Shown one piece after another: positions 46,702 to 55,825 of a stretch of 64,000 nucleotides of DNA. The stretch lies in assembly GCF_003950515.1 (NCBI RefSeq), contig NZ_NGJS01000005.1, positions 62,001 through 126,000 on the forward strand, read 5' to 3'. The first letter of the stretch is position 1; the number at the start of each line of letters is the position of its first letter. The translations under genes and the position numbers were made by a program. Source of the stretch: Vagococcus vulneris (GTDB lineage: Bacteria > Bacillota > Bacilli > Lactobacillales > Vagococcaceae). The notes below the pieces were generated by a model, which did no database searches, was not told the DNA's origin, and saw only the letters and a list, made by a program, of their open reading frames with translations.

Positions 46702-48810
46702 CTATTTCATTTTTAAACTCATCGCATTGAAAGCTACAATTACTGTACTTAGAGACATTAACACAGCACCAACTGCTGGGCTCAAAACAATCCCAATAGG
46801 CGCCAAAATTCCAGCAGCAAGCGGAATTGCTATGATATTATAACCTGCTCCCCACCATAAATTTTGTACCATTTTACTATGAGTTTCTTTAGCTAAAGTC
46901 ACAAAACTTAAAATATCTAATGGATTGCTGTTGGTTAAAATGATATCAGCTGATTCCAGTGCGATATCTGTTCCAGCTCCGATGGCTATACCAACAGTCG
47001 CTCTGGCTAAACTGGGAGCATCATTGATACCATCCCCGACCATTGCTACCTTTTTGCCCTCACCAACTAATTTGGCCACTAATTTTTCTTTATCAGTCGG
47101 TAACATCTCACTATAAAAGTGTTTAATTCCTAAGTAAGACGCGACTTTCTCAGCGGCTTGTTTATTATCACCAGTTGCCATAATCGCCTCAATGCCTAAT
47201 TCATGCAATGACCGAATAAATTGTTTAGCTTCAGATTTAATTGTATCGCCCAATGCAATTGCTCCGACTAATTCTTGATTAATTACTAAAAAGCTTAACG
47301 TACTCCCTTGCTCAGTGTATTTATTTGTCAGACTACTATCATAAGATAGACCTAAATCAGTAATACCCTTTGCATTTAGCAGTTGGACATCTTTACCGTT
47401 AACTTTTCCATCTAATCCAGAACCAGCGACATTTTTCAAATCCACAACAGTATAAATAGAAATGTTTTTATCTTTAACATATGACATAATTCCTTTGGCT
47501 ATTGGATGATTAGCATTTGTTTCTAGTGCACCGATATATTTCAATAATTCGTCTTCATCATACATTTTATCAAATGATACCAAACCATTGACACTAAAAT
47601 TACCCTCCGTTAAAGTTCCAGTTTTGTCCAGTACAATTGTTGTTAAATCATATGCATGATCCATAGCATTACGATTTTTTAATAGCAATCCATGCTTGGC
47701 AGCAATTGATGTCGAGCGCGCAATGACAAGAGGAATTGCAAGTCCTAATGCATGAGGACAAGCAATAATCAAAACCGTTACCATACGTTCTAATGCCATA
47801 GAAAAATTATCTACAAAAAGCCAGACAATAAAAGATAGTACACCAGCTCCCAAAGCAACATAGAATAAATGCTTCGCCACTTTATCAGAAAGGGCCTCTA
47901 GCTTAGATTTATCATTTTGCGCATCACTGACCATCTTCATTACTTGAGCAAGATAACCATTCTCACCCGTTCCGGTAACTCGAACCTGAATTGTTCCATC
48001 ACCATTCACTGATCCGCCAATAACTTTATCACCGACCTTTTTATTGACCGTTCGTGATTCACCTGTAATTGCTGATTCATCAATATAGCTTGTTCCAAAC
48101 TCAATCGTTCCGTCAGTCGGAACTTTATCACCAGCCTTAACCACAATCAAATCTCCTTCTTTAACATCTTGTAAAGAGACAACTGACTCAATTCCATGAG
48201 ATTTAATAACAGTCACTTCATTAGGTAAAAGCTCCGCCAATTTTTGTAACGCGTTACCTGCATTAGATACAGCATTCATTTCAATCCAATGTCCCAACAG
48301 CATAATAACAATTAAAGACGCGAATTCCCAAAAGAAATCCATGACATGTTGATTTAAAAAATGATTCGCAATAAAAGCATAGATACTATACACATAAGAA
48401 ACTGATATCCCTAATGATATTAGAGTCATCATACCTGGACTTTTTTGTTTGATTTCCATTTTTGCGCCCGCTAAAAATGGCTGTCCTCCATAAAAAAATA
48501 GAATCGTAGCCAGTATCGCAACAACTAGTTCAGATCCTTGAAATTGAAATTGAAAAGGCAGTTTCATGCCCATCATTGGTGAAAGTAAAATAATCGGAAT
48601 AGCCAAAACAAACGATGACCAAAACTTTTCTTTGAAATTCCCCATATGCATGGAGTGATTGCTCGTATTCATGTGACCCATATCGTGACCTTGCATATCC
48701 ATATGATTCATATCATGATGATGCATATGATTCATTTCATTCATAGTATCATGATGATTTTTATTCTTTATATCAGGCATATCTTTCATGTTGCTATCTT
48801 TATCACTCAT
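46702..48810 (-). CDS. copB: Copper-exporting P-type ATPase, CopB class
   Basis: 702 residues from ATG 48810 (AGGAGTGA upstream). The first ~60 residues are a His/Met-rich metal-binding tail (HMHHHDMNHMDMQGHDMGHM) in place of CxxC domains. The membrane motif is CPHALGLAIPL, diagnostic of CopB-type (P1B-3) pumps, with DKTGTLTEGNF and MVGDGINDAPSLA. It exports copper or silver ions. No copY, copA or copZ is adjacent and no TACAnnTGTA cop box is seen in front. Confidence 0.93.
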   Translation of the reverse strand: MSDKDSNMKDMPDIKNKNHHDTMNEMNHMHHHDMNHMDMQGHDMGHMNTSNHSMHMGNFKEKFWSSFVLAIPIILLSPMMGMKLPFQFQFQGSELVVAILATILFFYGGQPFLAGAKMEIKQKSPGMMTLISLGISVSYVYSIYAFIANHFLNQHVMDFFWEFASLIVIMLLGHWIEMNAVSNAGNALQKLAELLPNEVTVIKSHGIESVVSLQDVKEGDLIVVKAGDKVPTDGTIEFGTSYIDESAITGESRTVNKKVGDKVIGGSVNGDGTIQVRVTGTGENGYLAQVMKMVSDAQNDKSKLEALSDKVAKHLFYVALGAGVLSFIVWLFVDNFSMALERMVTVLIIACPHALGLAIPLVIARSTSIAAKHGLLLKNRNAMDHAYDLTTIVLDKTGTLTEGNFSVNGLVSFDKMYDEDELLKYIGALETNANHPIAKGIMSYVKDKNISIYTVVDLKNVAGSGLDGKVNGKDVQLLNAKGITDLGLSYDSSLTNKYTEQGSTLSFLVINQELVGAIALGDTIKSEAKQFIRSLHELGIEAIMATGDNKQAAEKVASYLGIKHFYSEMLPTDKEKLVAKLVGEGKKVAMVGDGINDAPSLARATVGIAIGAGTDIALESADIILTNSNPLDILSFVTLAKETHSKMVQNLWWGAGYNIIAIPLAAGILAPIGIVLSPAVGAVLMSLSTVIVAFNAMSLKMK

Positions 48811-48888
48811 TACAATCACTCCTATTTTGTTTTTTATTATGATGATTTATATATTTATCATACCAAACACAGGAAATCAGTCAATCAA

Positions 48889-48909
48889 TTTACAATAGCG
48901 CATTGTTAA
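48889..48909. repeat. Dyad in the copB / dsbA-like divergent region
   Basis: TTTACAAT and ATTGTTAA (7 of 8 positions complementary) flank AGCGC. It lies between the divergent copB and FrnE-like genes, about 80-90 bp from each start, and could be an operator for either. Confidence 0.35.
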
Positions 48910-49000
48910 TTCGGTTTTTAATCTTATATTGAGCAGATAATTATTGAATACAAACAAACTACTATATAATAGTAAGCAGAAATCAATAGGAGGAATAGTT

Positions 49001-49702
49001 GTGAAAATTGAAATATGGTCAGATTTTGTATGTCCTTTTTGCTACATCGGTGAAAAGAAATTGGAAGAAGCTTTATCACAGATGCCCTTTATCAAAAATA
49101 TCGAAATCCTTTTTAAAAGCTTTGAATTAGATCCTCAGGCACCTCTATATAATGGGTCATCTATCGATGAAGCGATTGCAAAGAAATACGGTCTCTCTGT
49201 CGAACAAGCCCGTCAAAATAACGAAGGAATTAAACAGCATGCTGCTGATGTCGGTTTAACTTTTGATTTTGACATTATGAAACCGACAAACACACTCGAC
49301 GCCCATCGATTAACCAAGCTGGCTTCATCAAAAGGATTAGAAAAGAATATGGTAAATCTGCTTTTTAAAGCTTACTTTGAAAATGGGGCTTTAATCAGTG
49401 ACCATGAGATACTAGCAAAACTTGGCACAGAGGCTGGATTAGATGAGGATGATGTTAAATCAGTTTTAAACGATCCTAATTGCTTCCTGTCTGATGTCCG
49501 ACAAGACGAAAATCAAGCACAGCAATACGGTGTTTCAGCAGCTCCTTATTTTGTTATAGATAATACCTATGCTATCAGAGGCGCACAACCAGTAGAATTA
49601 TTTATTCGCGCTTTAACAGATGCTTGGTCAAAGAAGCAAGAATCTAATAATAGTAATAACGGAATGATTTGTGACGAAAACGGCTGTGAACTACCTAAAT
49701 AA
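49001..49702 (+). CDS. DsbA family oxidoreductase, FrnE-like
   Basis: 233 residues from GTG 49001 (AGGAGG 8 nt upstream). Thioredoxin-fold with CPFC near residue 10 (WSDFVCPFCYIGEKKLEE), helical insertion, and a cis-Pro loop VSAAPYFVIDN. Like FrnE it lacks a signal peptide and is probably cytosolic. The end CDENGC holds a second CxxxxC pair. Family members are linked to disulfide handling and oxidative stress; divergence from copB may reflect metal stress, which is speculation. Confidence 0.9.
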   Translation: MKIEIWSDFVCPFCYIGEKKLEEALSQMPFIKNIEILFKSFELDPQAPLYNGSSIDEAIAKKYGLSVEQARQNNEGIKQHAADVGLTFDFDIMKPTNTLDAHRLTKLASSKGLEKNMVNLLFKAYFENGALISDHEILAKLGTEAGLDEDDVKSVLNDPNCFLSDVRQDENQAQQYGVSAAPYFVIDNTYAIRGAQPVELFIRALTDAWSKKQESNNSNNGMICDENGCELPK

Positions 49703-49738
49703 AAAGATGAAGCCAATCAATACCGGCTTCATCTTTTT
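49701..49738. terminator. Bidirectional terminator between dsbA-like and yebC genes
   Basis: AAAAAGATGAAGCC (49701-49714) pairs perfectly with GGCTTCATCTTTTT (49725-49738), 10-nt loop. Confidence 0.9.
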
Positions 49739-49739
49739 A

Positions 49740-50456
49740 TTAATCTACGTCAACATTATGAAAAACATTTTGAACGTCATCCAACTCTTCTAAAGCATCA
49801 ATCATTTTCTCAAACGTCGCTAAATCTTCACCAGTCAAAGTCACATCATTTTGAGGAACCATTTGAATTTCAGCTACCGAAAATTCTTCAACTCCTTTTT
49901 CTTTAAGAGCCTCTTGAATTATTTGAAAATCAGTTATTTCACCATACACGATTACTTGTCCCTCTTCTTCGATAACATCTCTCACATCAATATCTTTTTC
50001 CATCAGATATTCAAGAATATCATCCGCATCCTCTCCAGGAACACCAATGATAGCAGTATTATCAAACATGTATGCAACCGCACCAGAAACACCCATGTTT
50101 CCGCCGTTTTTACTAAAAGCTGCACGTACATCAGCAGCAGTTCGATTGACGTTATCTGTTAAGGTATCAACAATAACCATCGAACCGTTTGGACCAAATC
50201 CCTCATATCGTAATTCTGAATAAGTTTCATGCCCTGAGCCCTTAGCCTTTTCGATAGCGCGATCAATGATATGTTTTGGGACATTATATGTTTTAGCTCG
50301 CTCTATAACAAAACGTAATTTTTGATTTGAATGCGGGTCAGGCTCACCTGATTTTGCTGCTGCATAAATTTCAATACCAAATTTTGCATAGATTCGACTA
50401 TTGTTAGCATCTTTCGCACTTTTTTTTGCGACAATATTTGCCCATTTACGTCCCAT
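49740..50456 (-). CDS. YebC/PmpR family protein, YebC2 (YeeN/YeeI) type
   Basis: 238 residues starting [20 protein letters not shown]; the GRKW start, instead of AGHSKW, marks the YeeN/YebC2 branch. Three alpha/beta domains, with RYEGFGPNG and [10 protein letters not shown]. YebC proteins were first called transcription regulators; recent work points to a translation factor relieving ribosome stalling at proline-rich stretches. It is monocistronic. Confidence 0.92.
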   Translation of the reverse strand: MGRKWANIVAKKSAKDANNSRIYAKFGIEIYAAAKSGEPDPHSNQKLRFVIERAKTYNVPKHIIDRAIEKAKGSGHETYSELRYEGFGPNGSMVIVDTLTDNVNRTAADVRAAFSKNGGNMGVSGAVAYMFDNTAIIGVPGEDADDILEYLMEKDIDVRDVIEEEGQVIVYGEITDFQIIQEALKEKGVEEFSVAEIQMVPQNDVTLTGEDLATFEKMIDALEELDDVQNVFHNVDVD

Positions 50457-50622
50457 AATTTCACTTCGCTTTCTTTTAGTTAGGTCAATATAAAACTTCC
50501 TATATTATTATACTTATCTCAAGTGATTATGCAAGATTTTTTTACAAAACAACTATATCATCTTAGAATTCCAACTTATTTATACATACTAAAGAATTAA
50601 ACATAGCTGCTACCTTCAGATT

Positions 50623-50949
50623 TTAGGGGAAAATATGAATAACAAAAATATCAGATAAATGATATCCCTTTAACAAATCACTATTGCGGATAATAATTTT
50701 ACCAGTCCCATTAAATGTCCCAGGTGCAATAATTTTTGTCGGTACATTTCCGTCAAGTAACGACAATGGAACCTGTCCAATCAATTTACCGTCTTTGGTT
50801 TGAATACTCACCTTAAAAACAACTTGCGCTTCTGTTGGTATAAATTTTTTCACCCGAAGTTTTACTGATACCAGATACTCTTTTCCTCCTGGAATTTTTT
50901 TTTCCTCTAAAAAGTTATATTCTCCAACAACATTTCCATTTAAATCCAT
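50623..50949 (-). CDS. Hypothetical beta-rich protein
   Basis: 108 residues, MDLNGNVVGEYNFLEEKK, alternating hydrophobic/charged strands, no signal peptide, no cysteine. GAGGTGAG 4 nt before ATG 50949 supports it as a real gene. No family recognised. It opens a 2.7 kb stretch of small, poorly conserved genes, some of them broken. Confidence 0.65.
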   Translation of the reverse strand: MDLNGNVVGEYNFLEEKKIPGGKEYLVSVKLRVKKFIPTEAQVVFKVSIQTKDGKLIGQVPLSLLDGNVPTKIIAPGTFNGTGKIIIRNSDLLKGYHLSDIFVIHIFP

Positions 50950-51039
50950 AATCTCACCTCAAAAAACAACGATTTATATTATGATAAAAAGCACACCTCA
51001 TATCATTCATTCTATCATATCACATAGGAGAACTTTAAG

Positions 51040-51347
51040 ATGAAATTTATTAAACCAACTCATTGTACAATATGTCTGCTTTCATCACTTTTTATCTTGT
51101 TTCTAGTAATATCTAGTGGTTTAATTAAATATATTGGTCAGTTTGAAGATATCAAAAATTTAAGTCACTTACTTTTAGCAATTATCTTTCTGTCGTCAGG
51201 TATTATGATTTAAAAAAAACGACTTTCTCACCAGGCTTATTCTTAGTTGGTGGCGGCATTATTAGTATATCGAGCAGCCTCCATTTATCTCAAATTGACT
51301 ATTTGGGATTTTTATCATTAACAATTGAAAACAAAGAAAAAAATTAA
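51040..51347 (+). pseudogene. Frameshifted small membrane protein gene
   Basis: AGGAG precedes ATG 51040; a 57-codon frame with two hydrophobic helices stops at 51213. A second frame, -1 relative to the first, continues from about 51201 to 51347 and encodes another hydrophobic stretch (TTFSPGLFLVGGGIISISS) and a lysine-rich end. Joined, they give a ~105-residue membrane protein. The shift lies near TTTAAAAAAAACG, a homopolymer, so mutation, slippage or sequencing error are all possible. Confidence 0.6.
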
Positions 51348-51556
51348 AAATCATTAGTATAGTTCGTAAGAAATTATTTTGCTAACTCAGAAACAATGAA
51401 AAAATAATTATAAAGAAGGGAATTAATATTAACAATGCACACCCGCAACTGTATATTGTTTTCATAATTTCATAAAACAACTCAATATATATCATCTTGT
51501 CTCATTACTCTCTTCAATAGATTTTATAAAATATTATTATAACAGCATTTTTTCTA

Positions 51557-51910
51557 TTATTCTTCAGTTTGTGTATATTCAGGCAGCACTTTGTTTAAAA
51601 CCATCGCCACAGTAGAAACTGTTGCGCTGAGTGAACTAAATAGATATTGAATAAATACCGGTAATGCTTTTATAAAGTCTTGCAGAATAAGAATTAAACC
51701 TAATGTGACAACAAATGCACCGTCAATTACAGCTGAAGAAATTGATGATATCAGCATCGCCAATTTTCCAGAAAATCCAACAACTATTACGATAATAAAC
51801 GGTACCATATAAACATCCATTGCTAAGACATGTTGAATCTTAAATAATAATGTTTGAGGCAGTGAGAACGGTTCAGCGACACTGATGATTAAACGACCTT
51901 TATAACTCAT
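51557..51910 (-). CDS. Hypothetical membrane protein
   Basis: 117 residues with three hydrophobic segments (VPFIIVIVVGFSGKLAM, AFVVTLGLILILQDFI, LFSSLSATVSTVAMVL). GAGGAG lies 11 nt before ATG 51910. No family recognised and no operon partner. Confidence 0.6.
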   Translation of the reverse strand: MSYKGRLIISVAEPFSLPQTLLFKIQHVLAMDVYMVPFIIVIVVGFSGKLAMLISSISSAVIDGAFVVTLGLILILQDFIKALPVFIQYLFSSLSATVSTVAMVLNKVLPEYTQTEE

Positions 51911-52098
51911 TTTTTAAAAGACTCCTCTTTTGTAATTTTAATGAGAACTAACATATTGCAGATAAAATGCGAACATTAAACCAATTATCATCTTAATAAT
52001 ACGATGATTTTAACATAACGATATCTCGTTTCATAAATATAATTTAAATAAAAAGATACATCAGATCATTTATCAAGTTATGTACGTATTAATTGAAC

Positions 52099-52120
52099 AA
52101 AAAAGGCTTCTCATCCTTTT
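52099..52120 (-). terminator. Weak terminator of the lipoprotein gene
   Basis: AAAAGG (52101-52106) pairs with CCTTTT (52115-52120), 8-nt loop; on the minus strand T6 follows. Short stem, so moderate support. Confidence 0.5.
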
Positions 52121-52129
52121 CAAAGTTAT

Positions 52130-52780
52130 TTATTTATCTGTAGCTGCCTGCAGATTAAAATATTCTATCGTTAAAGTAGGATCTGGAATAATCGCCCCTA
52201 TACTTTTATCATAAAAATTTTTATTTTTTTGATAGGTTTCAAACAATTTAACTTTTGAATTCCCTACAGCTTCAATCGTTTCAATTTTCTTAGTTGTCCC
52301 ATTTACCAAAAGTTCATAACCTAATTCAGGTGTTATGTCACTCTCACTAAAGCCTATTTTATAGAGTAAAGTCGCGTCCTCACCGCTTTTATTAAGCGCC
52401 GTAAACATCAAGTTGTCTACAAAATTGTATTTAACTGTCATTTCTAGTTGGTCTAAAGAAGACGTCGTATCTTTTAACCACGGACTATCGACGGTGGATA
52501 ACGCAAGTAAAATTTTTAATTCTGTCGTTAATGCGTTATAGTTCTTAATAATTTCCGTGTCATTTTTGTCACTCGTTATCGAAATATCTGCTTTGTCACT
52601 CGTTATCGAAATATCTGCATTTTTTTCACTAGAGGAACTATTTTTTTCAATTGTGTGATCTGTTATTTTAGCCAATTTTTCAGAATCAATCAGCTTGACA
52701 TGACTAGTCTCTGCTTTTTTACTAGATGTACAACCGGTTAAAACTATTACTGCGACTAACAACCATCCTATTTTTCTCAT
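52130..52780 (-). CDS. Putative lipoprotein
   Basis: 216 residues from ATG 52780 (GGGGAGAT upstream). The signal MRKIGWLLVAVIVLTGCTSS has an LTGC lipobox, giving a lipidated Cys at 16. A Ser/Lys-rich linker follows with a tandem repeat DISITSDKA/DISITSDKN, then a ~140-residue globular domain with no recognised family. Surface-anchored, function unknown. Confidence 0.75.
   Translation of the reverse strand: MRKIGWLLVAVIVLTGCTSSKKAETSHVKLIDSEKLAKITDHTIEKNSSSSEKNADISITSDKADISITSDKNDTEIIKNYNALTTELKILLALSTVDSPWLKDTTSSLDQLEMTVKYNFVDNLMFTALNKSGEDATLLYKIGFSESDITPELGYELLVNGTTKKIETIEAVGNSKVKLFETYQKNKNFYDKSIGAIIPDPTLTIEYFNLQAATDK
52565..52618. repeat. Exact 27-bp tandem duplication inside the lipoprotein gene
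   Basis: Two identical consecutive 27-bp units (52565-52591, 52592-52618) encode a repeated nine-residue block DISITSDK(A/N) in the linker behind the lipidated cysteine. In-frame and identical, so recent, and likely able to vary in copy number. Confidence 0.9.
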
Positions 52781-52988
52781 GTATCTCCCCAACCTTTGAT
52801 TATCGTTAGTTGAAGTATATCAAAATTTGAAAACAAGGTCATTAATAAAAAAGAATTTATTGTCTTATTTCAGAAATTCCTTTACTTACATCTGTTATAT
52901 AAAAAAAAAGATATATGATATAATTAACGAGATATTCAAATTAAATTTAATACATTTTAGAAATTAATTTCAGGAGAATTTATGATTT

Positions 52989-53339
52989 ATGAGTGATAAA
53001 AAGCATAATTAAAGACTTCATCAACGTAAATGAAGATCCTTTTCAAATGCGTATATAACCGCAAATTCCAGTTATTTTAATTTAGAACAAATTGCGATAA
53101 TTAAAGACAAGTTAAATTATCTACCCATCAAATGTCAAACTGCTGTTCAATCAATTTCACTTAAAAGTCCAATGATAGCATTGATCCTCTCATTATTTAC
53201 TGGTACTTTAAATTTTGATTGGTTTTACCTTGGCCAAATCGGATTAGGTATTGGCAAACTCCTAACTGTTGGCAGTTTTGATCTTTGGGCACTTATCGAT
53301 TGGTTTTTAATTATGAAAGCTGCTAAGAATATTAACTAA
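52989..53339 (+). pseudogene. TM2-domain protein gene, frameshifted
   Basis: AGGAG precedes ATGs at 52982 and 52989, but both frames stop within a few codons. Continuing frames give KDFINVNEDPFQM, then YFNLEQIAIIKDKLNYLP, then SPMIALILSLFTGTLNFDWF, LGQIGLGIGKLLTVG and WALIDWFLIMKAAKNIN, which is a TM2 domain with its usual N-terminal part. At least two frameshifts separate these pieces. It is a decayed copy of a common Lactobacillales protein. Confidence 0.75.
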
Positions 53340-53380
53340 CACAAATTAATGCTTACCACATAAAACAAAAGGAGAAAAAA

Positions 53381-54565
53381 ATGACGCAGACACTTTTTCA
53401 ACACTATCTAAGCAAACTTAAAAACTGTCAAGATACAGCCTATTCATTTAACAAAGACTTAGCACACCACCCGGAGTTGTCTGGTCAAGAATATCAATCT
53501 CTCAAAAATATTTTGACTATTTTATCAAATAAATCGATTTCTTATCAAACAAATATTGAGGATGTAGAAACTAGCTTTCTGGCAAATATAACCAAAGGGT
53601 CTGCCCAAGACCCAAAAATCGGTATTTTAATGGAATACGATGCATTACCAGATATCGGACATGGCTGTGGGCATTCTGCTAGCGGAAGTATTAGTTTACT
53701 GACTGCTTTGGCTTTTTGGGAAATGAAAGACGACCTTAACGCGACCATTGATTTAATCGGTACACCGAACGAAGAAGTATTTGGTGAGAAAATCACGATG
53801 AGTTGCAACGGACTATTTGATTCATATGATTTTGTCATCATGATACATATGAATCCAAAAGAAACATGGGCTTCCTGTCATTTCTTGGCTCTCAGAGAAA
53901 TCCGTGTCACATATATAGGCAAACCAGCTCATGCTGCTGCTGCACCTTGGCTAGGAGTAAATGCACTAAATGGTGCTATTCTTACAACTAACGCACTCGA
54001 TATGCTGCGACAGCAACTTTCGATGGATACTCGCTTAGCCTATATAATAAAAAATGGCGGAATAGCGCCAAATGTTATTCCGGATAAAACTGAATTAATC
54101 ATAAATATACGCAACAAGCAACGCGATGACTTGCAAAAAACGTATCAGCAAGTAGTTAACTGTATCAAAGGTGCCTCACTAGCGACGGGCACTACTTATC
54201 AAATTGAAGATACTGGTCCCGCATACGACGATATGAAGATCAATAAAGCAGGTGTCGAACAATTAAAACTAGTCATGGACGAACTTAATCTCCCTTATAC
54301 AGAAGAACCTACTGGAGTTGCAGTCGCAAGTTCTGATATTGGAAATATCAGCTATATTTGTCCCGCTTTTCATCCGATGCTCGCTATTTCTGATGATGAT
54401 ATTTCCTTACATACACAAGAAGTAGCCGACCTCATGAAGAATGATTCTATCAACTCGGTTATTTTCAATGGCGGTCGTTTGATGGGGGCATTTATTATCA
54501 GAATGATAGAACACCCGGAGATTTTAGAAAAAATAAAAGTTGAATTTAGTAACGATAAAAATTAA
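53381..54565 (+). CDS. M20 family amidohydrolase (AbgB/AmhX-like)
   Basis: 394 residues from ATG 53381 (AAAGGAG upstream). M20D features are HHPELSGQEY, LMEYDALPDIGHGCGHSASG (metal ligands), GTPNEEVFGEK, and dimerisation-domain GKPAHAAAAPWLGVNAL. These metallo-enzymes remove acyl or aminobenzoyl groups from amino acids, or cleave dipeptides; the exact substrate is unclear. Monocistronic. Confidence 0.88.
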   Translation: MTQTLFQHYLSKLKNCQDTAYSFNKDLAHHPELSGQEYQSLKNILTILSNKSISYQTNIEDVETSFLANITKGSAQDPKIGILMEYDALPDIGHGCGHSASGSISLLTALAFWEMKDDLNATIDLIGTPNEEVFGEKITMSCNGLFDSYDFVIMIHMNPKETWASCHFLALREIRVTYIGKPAHAAAAPWLGVNALNGAILTTNALDMLRQQLSMDTRLAYIIKNGGIAPNVIPDKTELIINIRNKQRDDLQKTYQQVVNCIKGASLATGTTYQIEDTGPAYDDMKINKAGVEQLKLVMDELNLPYTEEPTGVAVASSDIGNISYICPAFHPMLAISDDDISLHTQEVADLMKNDSINSVIFNGGRLMGAFIIRMIEHPEILEKIKVEFSNDKN

Positions 54566-54599
54566 AAAAGAAACGGCAGAAAACTGTCGTTTCTTTTTT
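54564..54599. terminator. Bidirectional terminator between amidohydrolase and yaiI
   Basis: AAAAAAGAAACG.CAG (54564-54579) pairs with CTG.CGTTTCTTTTTT (54584-54599), one G-T position, 4-nt loop, overlapping both gene ends. Confidence 0.9.
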
Positions 54600-55044
54600 A
54601 AAGCAATTGTTTAATTACAGCATCCAAGTCTTTTAAAAATTTCTGGTGATCAGCTTGTGTAAAAGCCTTAGGACCCTTCGTTCTTTTACCGGCTTTTCGC
54701 AATTGACTGCCCATATAACGCTGTGCTAATAAAACATCAATTGTTTCAGGCAGATACTCTTTGCCGCTATGATGAAATACTCTGACTTTCCTGGTTAATA
54801 ATAACGAAGCCAAGCCATAATCTTGAGTGATGACAATATCGCCATCTTGGATTTCTTTTACAATCCGATAATCGGCACTATCTGCGCCCTTATCTACATA
54901 AACAAAATCAATAAACTCAGGATATTCTTTCGTTGTATAATGATCCACACTGGTTACAATCAACACTGGAAGATGATACTTTTCAGCTAGCTCAATTACT
55001 TCATTTTTAACTGGAGAACCATCTCCATCAACCACTAATCGCAC
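54598..55044 (-). CDS. YaiI/YqxD family protein (DUF188)
   Basis: 148 residues from GTG 55044 (GGGGGT upstream). MRLVVDGDGSPVKNEVIELA, VDKGADSADYRIV, GDIVITQDYGLASLLL and RTKGPKAFTQ are DUF188 signatures. The fold resembles PIN nucleases; no activity is established. It follows yehS by 20 bp and shares its transcript. Confidence 0.92.
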   Translation of the reverse strand: MRLVVDGDGSPVKNEVIELAEKYHLPVLIVTSVDHYTTKEYPEFIDFVYVDKGADSADYRIVKEIQDGDIVITQDYGLASLLLTRKVRVFHHSGKEYLPETIDVLLAQRYMGSQLRKAGKRTKGPKAFTQADHQKFLKDLDAVIKQLL

Positions 55045-55063
55045 ACTACTACCCCCTTTTCTA

Positions 55064-55528
55064 TTAACGATACTCTTGAATTAAACCTTTTAGAAAATGT
55101 CTAGTATAATTATCGCCACACGTCTGATAATTTCGATGACCTTCTTTACGCAGAAAAGCACTTAATTCACTTTTTGAAATAAACATGTTTTCATTGGCTA
55201 AAATATTAATAATATCATCGGTTGTTAAAGATAAAGCTATTTTTATTTTTTTTAATAAAACATTATTAGCATTACCCTGTCTTAATTCAAACTTAGGCTC
55301 TTCCCCTTTTTTCGGACCTCTTTGAGAAATAATCATACCATTTAAGAATCTTTCAAAGCATTCATCTTCTAGAGGCAATTCATAGTTGTCATCATCAATC
55401 TTTCTAAGCATAGCAAGCAATTCTTCTTTAGTAATTATGACACCGCCCAATTTAAACACTTCAATCATATCATCATCTCTGATATCTAGTGCGTACCTCA
55501 AACGTGTTAATCGATCATTATGATTCAT
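55064..55528 (-). CDS. YehS family protein (DUF1456)
   Basis: 154 residues with two copies of the ~65-residue DUF1456 helical module (NDRLTRLRYALDIRDDDMIEVF and LLKKIKIALSLTTDDIINIL), each ending in an FLNGM/FLKGL helix. Function unknown. AAAGGAG precedes ATG 55528. Confidence 0.9.
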   Translation of the reverse strand: MNHNDRLTRLRYALDIRDDDMIEVFKLGGVIITKEELLAMLRKIDDDNYELPLEDECFERFLNGMIISQRGPKKGEEPKFELRQGNANNVLLKKIKIALSLTTDDIINILANENMFISKSELSAFLRKEGHRNYQTCGDNYTRHFLKGLIQEYR

Positions 55529-55699
55529 AACAAACTCCTTTAATTTTTAAGTTAACCCATTATAGCAAAAATGACAGCTTCTAGCAGTCAAATTAAAATA
55601 TATAAAATCACATTAATTTGAATCATTCTTTACTATAACTCTATTTAACCAATTTAGTTCTTTAAAAATTAAATTTTCACAACTTAAACGCACAATATC

Positions 55700-55729
55700 T
55701 TGTTTTAATTCAAAAAGTTGTATTACTAT
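55700..55729 (+). promoter_or_regulatory. Possible promoter of an orphan plus-strand RNA
   Basis: TTGTTT (55700-55705), 18 nt, TACTAT (55724-55729). Moderate match; it is supported mainly by the orphan terminator 90 bp downstream on the same strand. Confidence 0.35.
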
Positions 55730-55735
55730 AAACTT

Positions 55736-55825
55736 ATACCAACAAACAACTTTTTTCTTTCGTTTACTTGCTAAAGTAAATGAAAACAACTCCTTTCCTC
55801 TAGCAGGCTGCTGGAGGTTTTTTTA
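55736..55825 (+). ncRNA. Candidate small RNA with anti-Shine-Dalgarno segment
   Basis: A strong plus-strand terminator, stem CCTCTAGCA / TGCTGGAGG (55797-55805, 55809-55817) plus T7, has no plus-strand gene upstream for over 1.2 kb and gives no T-run on the minus strand. Before it lies a perfect hairpin TCGTTTACTT / AAGTAAATGA with one G-T (55760-55783), then the single-stranded CTCCTTTCCTC, an exact complement of GAGGAAAGGAG. The unit would be about 90 nt. No known family recognised. Confidence 0.5.
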
